Positions 1 through 8,492 of a stretch of 64,000 bases of DNA are shown here, one piece after another. Below the pieces are notes generated by a model, which worked only from the letters and a program-made list of their open reading frames with translations, did no database searches and had not been told where the DNA came from. Position numbers and translations under genes: made by a program. The DNA comes from Fundicoccus_A sp052115865. Its GTDB lineage: Bacteria > Bacillota > Bacilli > Lactobacillales > Aerococcaceae. Position 1 is the stretch's first letter. Each line of letters begins with the position of its first letter. The DNA is taken from NCBI RefSeq assembly GCF_052115865.1, contig NZ_JBQKME010000002.1:186001-250000 (forward strand), in the 5' to 3' direction.

Positions 1-907
1 CGTAAAATGGATGTTGAGCTAATAAGCCGTCCATTTCAACACCTTTAAATTCTTTCGTAATATTATAATCTTCCCAACCACATGCTTGGGCAACGGTATT
101 TAATAATTCTTTAGCAACTACAAATTGACGCCCAGCCGTTTCAACAATGACATAAACAAAATCTGCATGAACCGTAATCCCCATATTTGCCGGTAAAGTC
201 CAAGGTGTAGTGGTCCAGATAACAAATTCAGCTGTTTCAGGAACAATTCCTTTTCCATCTTTTACTTTAAAAGCCACATATACTGAAGGTGAAGTCACAT
301 CTTTATATTCCACTTCAGCTTCAGCTAATGAAGATTCACTTGAAGGAGACCAATAGATTGGTTTTAAACCTTTATAAATATAGCCTTTATCCGCCATTTT
401 CCCAAAAACGCGAAGTTGAGCTGCTTCATAACTAGGAGCCAAAGTTAAATAAGGATTATCCCACTCCCCTGTAACCCCTAAACGTTTAAAACTATCACGT
501 TGATTATCCACTTGCTTTAAGGCATATTGTTTACATAAATCACGGAATTCTGCCGTTGTTAATGTTTTACGATCAATGCCATCTTGCTTAATTAAAGCCG
601 ATTCAATCGGTAAACCATGTGTATCCCAACCTGGGACATAAGGTGAACGAAAACCTGACATCGATTTATAACGGACAATAAAATCCTTTGTAATTTTATT
701 TAAGGCGTGCCCCATATGCAACGAACCATTCGCATAAGGAGGACCATCATGTAAGATATAGCTTGGTCGACCTTCATTTTTAGCTTGAATCTGTTCGTAA
801 AGCTTATCTTTTTCCCACTGTTCTTGATAGGCAACTTCCTTAGTCGGTAAATTTGCCCGCATATCAAAATTTGTTTTCCCCAAATTCAAAGTATCTTTTA
901 ACTTCAT
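1..907 (-). CDS. ileS: Isoleucyl-tRNA synthetase, N-terminal part (cut by window edge)
   Basis: Charges tRNA-Ile with isoleucine in the cytoplasm. About 302 N-terminal residues are present; the reading frame runs off the left edge without a stop. Translation from ATG at 907 gives MKLKDTLNLGKTNFDMRANL. It contains the class I motif HMGH inside the stretch DGPPYANGSLHMGHALNK, and the editing (CP1) domain begins further on with WTTTPWTLPAN. A GGAG ribosome site lies about 11 bases before the ATG. It is the last gene of the division cluster here, and a T-box leader just upstream shows that expression responds to uncharged tRNA-Ile. Identity is clear from the motifs. Confidence 0.97.
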   Translation of the reverse strand, partial: MKLKDTLNLGKTNFDMRANLPTKEVAYQEQWEKDKLYEQIQAKNEGRPSYILHDGPPYANGSLHMGHALNKITKDFIVRYKSMSGFRSPYVPGWDTHGLPIESALIKQDGIDRKTLTTAEFRDLCKQYALKQVDNQRDSFKRLGVTGEWDNPYLTLAPSYEAAQLRVFGKMADKGYIYKGLKPIYWSPSSESSLAEAEVEYKDVTSPSVYVAFKVKDGKGIVPETAEFVIWTTTPWTLPANMGITVHADFVYVIVETAGRQFVVAKELLNTVAQACGWEDYNITKEFKGVEMDGLLAQHPFY

Positions 908-924
908 ATAATAAATATCTCCTT

Positions 925-1150
925 TAAAATAATAAAAAAAGCCCCTTATCTGACGACAAGGGACGTTTGCACGCGGTACCACCCAAATTAGTAAATATAA
1001 CAATACTTACTCACTTAAATAATGATAACGCAATTAATGCGGTCTAGCTACTTTAATGTTCACTAAAACAGGATAAACGAAGGATAATTACTGTATCAGT
1101 GATTGTTAAGCTCCCACCGACCTTAACTCGCTTTAAATATCATACAATAA
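925..1150 (-). promoter_or_regulatory. T-box riboswitch leader of ileS
   Basis: The complement carries the T-box core TGGGTGGTACCGCG at 972-985, the sequence that pairs with the acceptor end of uncharged tRNA. It is followed by a terminator hairpin at about 931-963 (CCCTTGTC...AAGGGG and a T run). The Stem I elements AGCGAG and GGTGGGAGC lie further upstream (about 1110-1135). The position directly before ileS makes tRNA-Ile the expected ligand. I see candidate ATT/ATC specifier triplets near 1085-1095 but cannot choose between them by eye. Confidence 0.93.
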
Positions 1151-1162
1151 TCGTATTTCGTT

Positions 1163-2044
1163 TTATTGATCATCTCTTGATAAGTCAATTCGAATAGTTT
1201 GACCTAGAATACTTTCGCCTCTTAGGTCTTTTTCATTATCTAATTCTTCTACTGCCTTTGAATGGCTATTTTCAGAATCAAGCTGAGCTAACAATGAGTC
1301 AATTTCGTTATCCTCATCATTGACTAATTCACTCAATTCTTCTCGACTTAATGCCATGCTTGGGCGAGCAGGTTCAGGACTCACAGCTTCTTCAGGCAGT
1401 TCTGTTAATTCTACTTCTTCTGTTGGATAGTCTTCCACATCATATTCAGAAGATAAATCTTCTGCTTCATTAAAAGCAAATTCCTCATTGGATGATTGCT
1501 CTAACTCATTGACACGTTGTGAAACTTTATCATTGGTTGCACGGTAATCTAATGAGGCTTCCATTTTTTCTAAAATTGGATTTTCTTGGAATAAATGATT
1601 ATATTTTTCATCATTGACATAATCTTGATAAGCATTTAACATCGATTGCAATTTATAACGGTAGTCAATTGCATACTGACGCAACTCCTCAGTACCAGAA
1701 ATAATATCTGAAGAATGATTAGATGCTTTTTCCATTATTCGATCCGCTTCACGTTCAGCTTCAAAAAGAATCAATTCTGCTTCTTTTCTTGCATTTTGTT
1801 TTAAGCGTTCTGCTGCCTCATTTGCCACAACAATTGAGTTGTTCAAAGAATCTTGTAATTGGTTAAAGTAGTCAACTTTTTCTTGTAATGCATCAAGTTT
1901 TTGTTCATATTGATTATTTTCTTTAATTAGTCTTTCAAAGTCTGCAACAACTAAATCAAGGAAATCATTGACTTGTTCTTGGTCAAATCCTCTAAATTTT
2001 GTGTCAAACTCTTTATGTAAGATTTCATTGGGAGTCAATGCCAT
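1163..2044 (-). CDS. divIVA: Cell division protein DivIVA
   Basis: Membrane-curvature-sensing coiled-coil protein that marks poles and septa. The 293-residue protein opens with MALTPNEILHKEF followed by the FRGFDQEQVNDFLD signature of the N-terminal lipid-binding domain (residues 1-60). A long coiled coil follows to about residue 150. The tail (about 170-293) is highly acidic and probably disordered. The RBS AAAGGTTG precedes the ATG. It is the usual last member of the ftsZ-ylmG-ylmH-divIVA tail of the dcw cluster, before ileS. It is longer than Bacillus DivIVA (about 164 residues) but similar to the long streptococcal forms. Confidence 0.95.
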   Translation of the reverse strand: MALTPNEILHKEFDTKFRGFDQEQVNDFLDLVVADFERLIKENNQYEQKLDALQEKVDYFNQLQDSLNNSIVVANEAAERLKQNARKEAELILFEAEREADRIMEKASNHSSDIISGTEELRQYAIDYRYKLQSMLNAYQDYVNDEKYNHLFQENPILEKMEASLDYRATNDKVSQRVNELEQSSNEEFAFNEAEDLSSEYDVEDYPTEEVELTELPEEAVSPEPARPSMALSREELSELVNDEDNEIDSLLAQLDSENSHSKAVEELDNEKDLRGESILGQTIRIDLSRDDQ

Positions 2045-2107
2045 TAAAACACAACCTTTCTCAAAATATCTTCCTTCTCATTATAACACGTTAATTCAAT
2101 ATCGTTA

Positions 2108-2890
2108 CTAAATTTCTAAGACATTTACGAGTAAACGAAAATTATCTTTTTTTGTGACACCTTCTACACTTTGAATCCAAAACCGACCAAACTTACGCAC
2201 TGACACGATATCTTGTACACCGATTAAAGCGTCACCGCGTTCCATTTCCACAAAATTAACCTTAACGAGTCCAGCTGCAATTGAGTCCTTAGCCCGTTGT
2301 CTAGAAAAATTATAAACTTTCGAGATTAAAGCATCGAGTCTTAATGAACTCGATATAACGGTGACTGTTTGCCATGTCTCAATTGGAGTTAAAAGATCCC
2401 CCTTATCCATCGGTTCAAGTTTAACTCCTACGTTACCAATCTTAGTCACTTGTTGAATCAAAAAATCTTCCATTGTTTGATCAACTAAAATATGCCATCG
2501 TTCTCCGTCGGTAATTATATCACCAATTCGGTCTCTTTCAATACCTGTGGAAATTAAAGTACCTAAAATTCTTCCGTGAGTAATATTGGCAAATTTAACA
2601 GGAAAATTTAGATTTAGAGCTGAAACTTTAAAATCATCATAAGTCGGTTCGAAATAGTTTGGATATAGACAGGCTCTTTTCCGTTCAGCATCATCATAAC
2701 CACCATCAAAAGCTAAATCAATATCTTCATTTGTATTAACCAGTTGCGTCACAATCAATGCTTCTCTGGGGGTTAGGAAATTACTTATATAGGGCGTATA
2801 ACGATTTTCTACTTGCTGCATCCAGCTAAATACTTGATCAATAAAGGCTGCTTCTTCTCGACGATAATGTTGATAAACAGTCTCATTCAT
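2108..2890 (-). CDS. ylmH: YlmH family S4-domain RNA-binding protein
   Basis: 260-residue protein of the YlmH family. Its N-terminal two thirds form the family-specific region (GYDDAERKRACLYP, residues about 64-77). The C-terminus is an S4 RNA-binding fold (RLDALISKVYNFSRQRAKDSI, about 183-203). YlmH proteins bind ribosomes/tRNA and have been linked to rescue of stalled 50S subunits. It lies directly after ylmG (9-base gap) and before divIVA, the order kept across Gram-positive cocci, where the gene is associated with division although its role there is unclear. Confidence 0.93.
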   Translation of the reverse strand: MNETVYQHYRREEAAFIDQVFSWMQQVENRYTPYISNFLTPREALIVTQLVNTNEDIDLAFDGGYDDAERKRACLYPNYFEPTYDDFKVSALNLNFPVKFANITHGRILGTLISTGIERDRIGDIITDGERWHILVDQTMEDFLIQQVTKIGNVGVKLEPMDKGDLLTPIETWQTVTVISSSLRLDALISKVYNFSRQRAKDSIAAGLVKVNFVEMERGDALIGVQDIVSVRKFGRFWIQSVEGVTKKDNFRLLVNVLEI

Positions 2891-2899
2891 ATAATCCCC

Positions 2900-3163
2900 T
2901 CAAATAAATATACTAAAAATCATTATCAACCCTCTTTGAGCTAATTGTAAGCCCAAAATAGCAAATATGACGTTAAAACTAATACCTCCAAGAGGCGGTA
3001 TATAGCGGTCAAATATATCTAAATAAGGTTGACTGATTCTTGTGATAAATTGTCCAAGTGAACTTTCACGTCCACCAGGAAACCAGCTTAATAAAGCATA
3101 AATAGCTAAAACTAATTGATATAAATCTAATAGTCTCAACAATAACGATAGAATCCCTGTCAT
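2900..3163 (-). CDS. ylmG: YggT/YlmG family membrane protein
   Basis: 87-residue membrane protein with two predicted transmembrane segments (about residues 3-27 and 62-86) separated by a loop holding the family signature (SRISQPYLD-like: ITRISQPYLDIFDRYIPP). YggT proteins are small membrane proteins of unclear function, linked to osmotic tolerance and chloroplast/cell division. The position between ftsZ and ylmH is conserved; sepF, which normally precedes it, is absent here. Confidence 0.92.
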   Translation of the reverse strand: MTGILSLLLRLLDLYQLVLAIYALLSWFPGGRESSLGQFITRISQPYLDIFDRYIPPLGGISFNVIFAILGLQLAQRGLIMIFSIFI

Positions 3164-3218
3164 ATTATTCTCCTCTACTCATTGTTATCTCTTATATTTT
3201 ACTACAAAACAGCAATAA

Positions 3219-3243
3219 GAGGAAACACTATCTGTGTTTCCTC
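3219..3243 (-). terminator. Hairpin between ftsZ and ylmG
   Basis: Perfect 10-base stem GAGGAAACAC/GTGTTTCCTC with a five-base loop. On the minus strand it is followed by a moderately T-rich stretch rather than a clean T run. It could be a partial terminator or processing site separating ftsZ from the ylmG-ylmH-divIVA part. Confidence 0.5.
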
Positions 3244-3261
3244 ACGATTTAAGCTATTTAA

Positions 3262-4563
3262 TTAATTGCGATGACGTTTTCTAAAGAATGGTGGCGTATC
3301 TAATTCATCCTCATTATTGTTTGGATCAATGTTACGTTTTGAACTTTCGTCAGCAGGTCTTTCAAAAGTTCTTTGAGGAACAGATTCATTACCAGTTGGT
3401 GAAACATCACGTGTATTTTGCTCACGTTTAATGTCCCAATCACTAAATAAATCACGTTCAGGTTCTTCAACGCTTCTTCTTGGAGAAGTTTGTTGTTGCT
3501 CACTTCTATTAGATTCCGCTGGTTGTTGAGTGTTTGAAGCTGATGGGTTAGAAAATGATGTTCTAGGTTGACGTGCTTGTGGCTTACTATTACGTTCAGC
3601 TTTTTCGCTCTCAATACCTGTTGCGATAACAGTAACAACAACTTCGTCCCCTAAACTTTCATTAATAGACGTTCCTAAAATAATATTTACTTCGCTAGTT
3701 GAAGCTGATGCAATGATTTCACTTGCATCCTGTGCTTCGTAAAGACTTAGGTCAGCCCCACCTGAAATATTAAGTAAGATTTGCTCGGCGCCATCAATTG
3801 AAACTTCAAGTAATGGTGAAGAAATTGCTTTCTTAGTCGCTTCAGCTGTGCGGTTTTCACCTGAGGCAACACCAATACCCATTAATGCAGTTCCTTGATC
3901 TTTCATAACGGTTTTAACGTCAGCAAAGTCTAAGTTAACATAGCCTGGTGCGGTAATTAAATCTGAAATACCTTGTACACCTTGTCTTAAAACATTATCC
4001 GCTTCGCTGAACGCTTCAAGCATAGGTGTTTTACGGTCTACGATTTCTAATAGACGGTTATTAGAAATAACTACTAAGGTATCCACATTCTCTTTTAAGT
4101 TTTTTAATCCTTCGGCTGCAAAGCGACCACGTTTTGGTCCTTCAAAAGTAAATGGACGTGTGACAACACCAACTGTCAAAGCGCCTAATTCTTTAGCAAT
4201 ACGTGCAACAATTGGAGCTGCTCCAGTTCCTGTTCCGCCTCCCATACCGGCAGTAACGAAAACCAAGTCTGCGCCTTCTAAGACATTGCGTAATTGCTCT
4301 TCACTTTCTTCTGCTGCCTTAACTCCTATTTCAGGCAAGGATCCTGCTCCAAGACCTTTAGTCACTTTTGGTCCTAATTGTATTTTTGTTTCAGCTTTTG
4401 AACCGTTTAATGCTTGGGTATCTGTATTGGCAACAATAAATTCAACACCTTGAACTTCGTCCGTAATCATACGGTTAACTGCGTTACCACCGGCGCCACC
4501 AACACCAATTACTTTAATAACTGCGCCTTCATGGTTCATAGTTGCATCAAATGATAATTCCAT
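3262..4563 (-). CDS. ftsZ: Cell division protein FtsZ
   Basis: Tubulin-like GTPase that forms the Z ring. The 433 residues include the tubulin signature GGGTGTGAAP (about residues 108-117) and the T7-loop region (NLDFADVKTVM, about 210-220). A variable linker from about 320 to 415 is rich in Q, S, N and R. The conserved C-terminal peptide ELDTPPFFRKR binds FtsA and other partners. The RBS AGGAGG precedes the ATG. It follows ftsA by 31 bases. Length is typical for lactic acid bacteria. Confidence 0.99.
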   Translation of the reverse strand: MELSFDATMNHEGAVIKVIGVGGAGGNAVNRMITDEVQGVEFIVANTDTQALNGSKAETKIQLGPKVTKGLGAGSLPEIGVKAAEESEEQLRNVLEGADLVFVTAGMGGGTGTGAAPIVARIAKELGALTVGVVTRPFTFEGPKRGRFAAEGLKNLKENVDTLVVISNNRLLEIVDRKTPMLEAFSEADNVLRQGVQGISDLITAPGYVNLDFADVKTVMKDQGTALMGIGVASGENRTAEATKKAISSPLLEVSIDGAEQILLNISGGADLSLYEAQDASEIIASASTSEVNIILGTSINESLGDEVVVTVIATGIESEKAERNSKPQARQPRTSFSNPSASNTQQPAESNRSEQQQTSPRRSVEEPERDLFSDWDIKREQNTRDVSPTGNESVPQRTFERPADESSKRNIDPNNNEDELDTPPFFRKRHRN

Positions 4564-4594
4564 CGATGTGTTCTCCTCCTGTTATGTACTTTAA

Positions 4595-6058
4595 TTAATC
4601 GAAAAACGTATTAAAAAATGAACGGACTTTAGACGTAATACTTGATGAATTTTCATCATATGCCTCTGTTTCATCTGTTGATTGATAATCAGCTTCCTCA
4701 TAATAGATTGAATCATCATAATCGCGATTCGTTGAACTTGATGGTTCAACTTGATGATAATCATTATAGCGTGTTTCTGTGTCACGTGTTTGCGATAGTT
4801 GTTGTCTTGATTGTTGTGTAGCTTGTGAAGGTCTCGTTTGAGTGACTTCACTTGGGCGATTACTACTAGACACCGGGCGACTGGATGACTGTTCCGCTCT
4901 TCGGTAAGTACCTTGTGCAATACGATGAATTTCATCTAAATTAGCTACATAATCAATCATTCCCATGCTGGTTGTAAAAATAGGGTTTCTCATTCCCATC
5001 TGTGCTGGGATAAAGATACGAACTTTGTCTCCGAAATATTTTTGACTTAATTCGAGTACTCCGGGTAAGGAAGCGGCCCCTCCAGTCAGAACAAATCCTC
5101 CCGGTAAGTCCAAGGCATCAACTGCCTCTAAATCTTCATATACATTCTCAAAAATCTGTACTAAACGAGCCTCTATGATTTCTGATAAGTATTTTTCATC
5201 GACACGGACAGGTTCTTTACGTCCTACTGTTTCTACTGGGAAATATTCATCTTCAGATGTTTCTGTTGAAATCGCATAGCCATATTCTCTTTTGATACGC
5301 TCAGCACTATCTAAAGAAGTGTTTAAGATCAGTGAAATATCTTTGGTAACAAAGTCGCCACCTTCTTGATCGACATATGAATATTTTAATTGATTGTCAT
5401 AAATAACGGAAGCACTTGTTTGGCCGCCACCCATATCAATTACAACCGTTCCAAACGTACGTTCGTCTTGTGATAAAGCAACAGATGCAATCGCTTGAGG
5501 TTGAAGCACAAGTTCATTAATACGCAACCCTGCTTTTTCAACACAGCGCTTAATATTATGAATTATCGTTTTCGGTCCTGTTAATAATTGAGCATACAAT
5601 TCTAATCGTACACCAATCATTCCTCTTGGATCTCGAATACCATTAAAACCATCTACAATAAATTCTTCTGGAATAATTGAGATAATTTCACGTTCTGGTG
5701 GAATTGAACGAACTTTTGCAGCAGAGATAACATTATCAACGTCTCTTGCTGTGATTTCACGGTTTTCGCTAGAAACAGCAATCATCCCATGACATTCTTC
5801 AATCATTAATTTATTACTTGGTATGCCAACTGCAACCTCATTAATTTTTACACTCGCTTTACGTTCAGCTTGCGCAATCGCTTGTTGAATGGAATAGACT
5901 GTTTCATCTATATCAACAATCACACCACGGCTCAGCCCACGTGATTTTTCATTCCCAACACCGATGATATTTACTTGTCCGTTAATATGTTCTGCAACGA
6001 CAACTTTAATCGATGTCGTTCCAATATCTAAACTAACAAATATTTCTGGTTTTCTCAT
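4595..6058 (-). CDS. ftsA: Cell division protein FtsA
   Basis: Actin-like ATPase that tethers FtsZ to the membrane. The phosphate-1 motif SLDIGTTSIKVVVAE is at about residues 9-23 and the phosphate-2 motif VIDMGGGQTSASV at about 215-227. The core ends near residue 385. A Q/S/T/R-rich linker of roughly 85 residues follows, then the C-terminal amphipathic membrane helix (SKVRSFFNTFF). At 487 residues it is longer than E. coli FtsA (about 420) because of this linker. A good promoter lies upstream at 6115-6142, so ftsA-ftsZ can be expressed apart from the rest of the cluster. Confidence 0.98.
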   Translation of the reverse strand: MRKPEIFVSLDIGTTSIKVVVAEHINGQVNIIGVGNEKSRGLSRGVIVDIDETVYSIQQAIAQAERKASVKINEVAVGIPSNKLMIEECHGMIAVSSENREITARDVDNVISAAKVRSIPPEREIISIIPEEFIVDGFNGIRDPRGMIGVRLELYAQLLTGPKTIIHNIKRCVEKAGLRINELVLQPQAIASVALSQDERTFGTVVIDMGGGQTSASVIYDNQLKYSYVDQEGGDFVTKDISLILNTSLDSAERIKREYGYAISTETSEDEYFPVETVGRKEPVRVDEKYLSEIIEARLVQIFENVYEDLEAVDALDLPGGFVLTGGAASLPGVLELSQKYFGDKVRIFIPAQMGMRNPIFTTSMGMIDYVANLDEIHRIAQGTYRRAEQSSSRPVSSSNRPSEVTQTRPSQATQQSRQQLSQTRDTETRYNDYHQVEPSSSTNRDYDDSIYYEEADYQSTDETEAYDENSSSITSKVRSFFNTFFD

Positions 6059-6114
6059 TCAGGAATTAACTCCCTTCCTCATTCGAAAAATATAATGAGA
6101 TGACTATTATCTAT

Positions 6115-6142
6115 ATTATACTTTTCTACAATATTATCACAA
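6115..6142 (-). promoter_or_regulatory. Predicted SigA promoter of ftsA-ftsZ
   Basis: On the minus strand TTGTGA and a perfect TATAAT are separated by 16 bases, about 57 bases before the ftsA start, inside the 145-base gap after divIB. This is the largest gap between genes of the division cluster here. Confidence 0.7.
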
Positions 6143-6203
6143 ACTAGCCTTTTAATGAAGAAAAATTGCAAAGTGTAATCATTTATTAATTTGCTCTATT
6201 CAT

Positions 6204-7331
6204 TTATTGGTTATCTAGTTTTATACTGCTTTGATTTGCTGCTGTTGGAACAAAATAAGCTCCAACTTCTAAATTAATTACTCCAGTAGTATCGCCAATT
6301 TGTTCTAGCATACTTGGATAATGATTAATTTTTTGGGCGAAAGTAACAATAATTGCATATACAATATTCCCATCTTTCATCATTACTTCAATCCCGTTTG
6401 GTTTATTTGGATCATTTGACGGTTGAATCGTATCAATCATAGCTAGAACATTTGGCTCCACTTGACTTAAAATTCGACTTAATTCTGTTACTTGTTTATC
6501 TTGTGTAAAATTAAGGAGTTGAGGAAGTACAGTTGTATTAACAGATTCAAATTGTTCTGAATTCATACCACTAATCGTTTGACCATTTTCTAAAACAAAT
6601 TGTCTGTCACTAGCTTCACCTGCCGTAGCAACTAAGTGATGCTCATTGACTACTATTTCTAACTGTCTCCAATTATCTCTTTTAAAAACAATACTTTCAA
6701 TAATTGGAAAATGATTAACTAGTTTTGACTCAATTCTTTCTTTTTGCGAAACAACTTCATCAACTGAATCAAAATTCCGAATAGCGGTCACGGCTGCTAA
6801 TTGATTCGATTCAACAAATTGATTGCCTGAAAACACAAGCTGATTAACCATATGAAAAGGTGTTAATTGCCATCCTGCCACTAACATGGTAAAGAAAATA
6901 AGCACAACGACTGATAGTAATTTCAACTGACCTTTAGGTAATTGACTCAATTGTGAATTATGGCTGTTTAATAATCGGTTTTGCCATTGATAATACCACT
7001 TTTTTAACGGTTGATTTTCATAAGGGCTGTCATAATCTGCATAAGTATTAGGCGTTTGGCTTGGATATTCTCCTCCATATCGATTATCAGCTGACCTTGT
7101 GCTATCCCAGCTATAATAATCACTATATTGGTAAATCTTTTTTGGTAGACGTTGACGATTGTTATTAGGACTTTTTCTTCTGATATTACTGCTAGGACTT
7201 TCTTCTTGTACTTCTTTTTCTTCATCAATTCGATAATTCCCGCTATAACTTAGCTCGTGACTGTAATCTCTCGTATCTTGATCATATGAAGTCCCTTCGC
7301 TATCAGCTTGATTTATTCGATAATTTGGCAT
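6204..7331 (-). CDS. divIB: Cell division protein DivIB/FtsQ
   Basis: Septal bitopic protein that works with FtsL and DivIC. About 375 residues: a long polar cytoplasmic N-terminus (1-130, rich in Y, S, D, N), one transmembrane helix (about 136-154, LLSVVVLIFFTMLVAGW), then an extracytoplasmic POTRA and beta domain (FHMVNQLVFSGNQFVESNQL onwards). I chose the ATG at 7331 because GGGAGGTG lies five bases before it; a start five codons upstream at 7346 has no RBS. It follows murG by about 30 bases. The sequence is typical of the family only in the POTRA part. Confidence 0.94.
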   Translation of the reverse strand: MPNYRINQADSEGTSYDQDTRDYSHELSYSGNYRIDEEKEVQEESPSSNIRRKSPNNNRQRLPKKIYQYSDYYSWDSTRSADNRYGGEYPSQTPNTYADYDSPYENQPLKKWYYQWQNRLLNSHNSQLSQLPKGQLKLLSVVVLIFFTMLVAGWQLTPFHMVNQLVFSGNQFVESNQLAAVTAIRNFDSVDEVVSQKERIESKLVNHFPIIESIVFKRDNWRQLEIVVNEHHLVATAGEASDRQFVLENGQTISGMNSEQFESVNTTVLPQLLNFTQDKQVTELSRILSQVEPNVLAMIDTIQPSNDPNKPNGIEVMMKDGNIVYAIIVTFAQKINHYPSMLEQIGDTTGVINLEVGAYFVPTAANQSSIKLDNQ

Positions 7332-7360
7332 GCCATCACCTCCCATTCAGGGTGACATCT

Positions 7361-8479
7361 TTAAATTAAAATCTCGATTTCTTTCACTAATAAATCAGCA
7401 GCATTTGGCATTCCTAGTTGTTTAGCCTGTTCTGCCATATGCTCAAGACGTGAAGGGTTCATTATTAACCCTTCCACTTGATTATATAACTTTTCAGCAG
7501 TTATTTCTTCTTCTTTTATCATAATTGCAGCTTGATGGTTAACTAATGCTAGTGCATTTTTTTCTTGATGATTATCTGTTACATATGGACTTGGAATCAA
7601 GATGCTTGGAATTCCTAAAGCAGTAAGTTCCGTTAAAGTAGTTGCACCACTTCGACAAACGACTAAATCGATGACTGAAAAAAGTTCTGGCATATTTTCA
7701 ATATATGGCAATACTTTAACGTTTTGACCTAATAGCCTAAGCAGGTCTGCCTGGTTTTCCACTAACTCATCATAATGACTCTGTCCTGTTGCAATAATCA
7801 CTTGATATTTTCCACCCTCAAACATGGGTATAGCATCTAAAGCTGCTCTATTAATCGCGGGTGCCCCACGACTTCCACCAAAAATCAACACTGTTGGCAA
7901 GTTAGGGTCTAAATCAAATTGTTGATAAACGGCATCTTTATCGGCTTCAATTTGAATCACTTCTTGAGCGCGAGGATTACCTGTGTACCGAATTTTAGTT
8001 GGATATTTACTAAAATCTTTTTCCACATCTTTGAAACAAGTCGCAATAATATCCACATTACGTGCTAAAAATTTATTTGTTAAGCCGGCGACACTATTTT
8101 GTTCATGGATAATTGTAGGAATTCCCATATTCGATGCAGCCAGTAGTACAGGTGCACAAACATAGCCGCCTGTCCCAATAACAACTTCTGGTTGAAATCT
8201 TTCAAGAATTTTTTTGGCACGTCGGGTACTCGTTAACATATACCAGCCGACCTTGATATTTTCTAAAGACAGACTTCTTCTAATTCCTTGAATTTTAATA
8301 CTTTCAAAGGCAATACCAGCATTGGGGACAATCTTTGACTCGAGTCCTGTTTCCGTCCCTATATAGAGAACTTCTAAATCTGGATATTTCTCTTTCAGAA
8401 CGTTAATCAGTGCTAAAGCAGGATATATATGACCTCCTGTCCCACCACCAGAAACAGCAATACGTTTTAATTGGTTCAA
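7361..8479 (-). CDS. murG: UDP-GlcNAc:lipid I N-acetylglucosaminyltransferase MurG
   Basis: Converts lipid I to lipid II at the inner face of the membrane. GGGTGGHIYPALALI (near residues 10-24) is the N-terminal glycine loop. FGGSRGAPAIN opens the UDP-GlcNAc-binding C-terminal domain, and RSGATTLTELTALGIPSILIP is the family signature. I favour TTG at 8479, with AGGAG ten bases upstream; the GTG at 8488 would sit only one base from the same RBS. murD ends a few bases before. Normal length of about 372 residues. Confidence 0.97.
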   Translation of the reverse strand: MNQLKRIAVSGGGTGGHIYPALALINVLKEKYPDLEVLYIGTETGLESKIVPNAGIAFESIKIQGIRRSLSLENIKVGWYMLTSTRRAKKILERFQPEVVIGTGGYVCAPVLLAASNMGIPTIIHEQNSVAGLTNKFLARNVDIIATCFKDVEKDFSKYPTKIRYTGNPRAQEVIQIEADKDAVYQQFDLDPNLPTVLIFGGSRGAPAINRAALDAIPMFEGGKYQVIIATGQSHYDELVENQADLLRLLGQNVKVLPYIENMPELFSVIDLVVCRSGATTLTELTALGIPSILIPSPYVTDNHQEKNALALVNHQAAIMIKEEEITAEKLYNQVEGLIMNPSRLEHMAEQAKQLGMPNAADLLVKEIEILI

Positions 8480-8492
8480 TAGATTCACACTC

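Noticed and set aside
3300..3641. 113-codon frame inside ftsZ
   Set aside because: Overlaps the Q/S-rich linker of ftsZ in another frame; no RBS and no motif.
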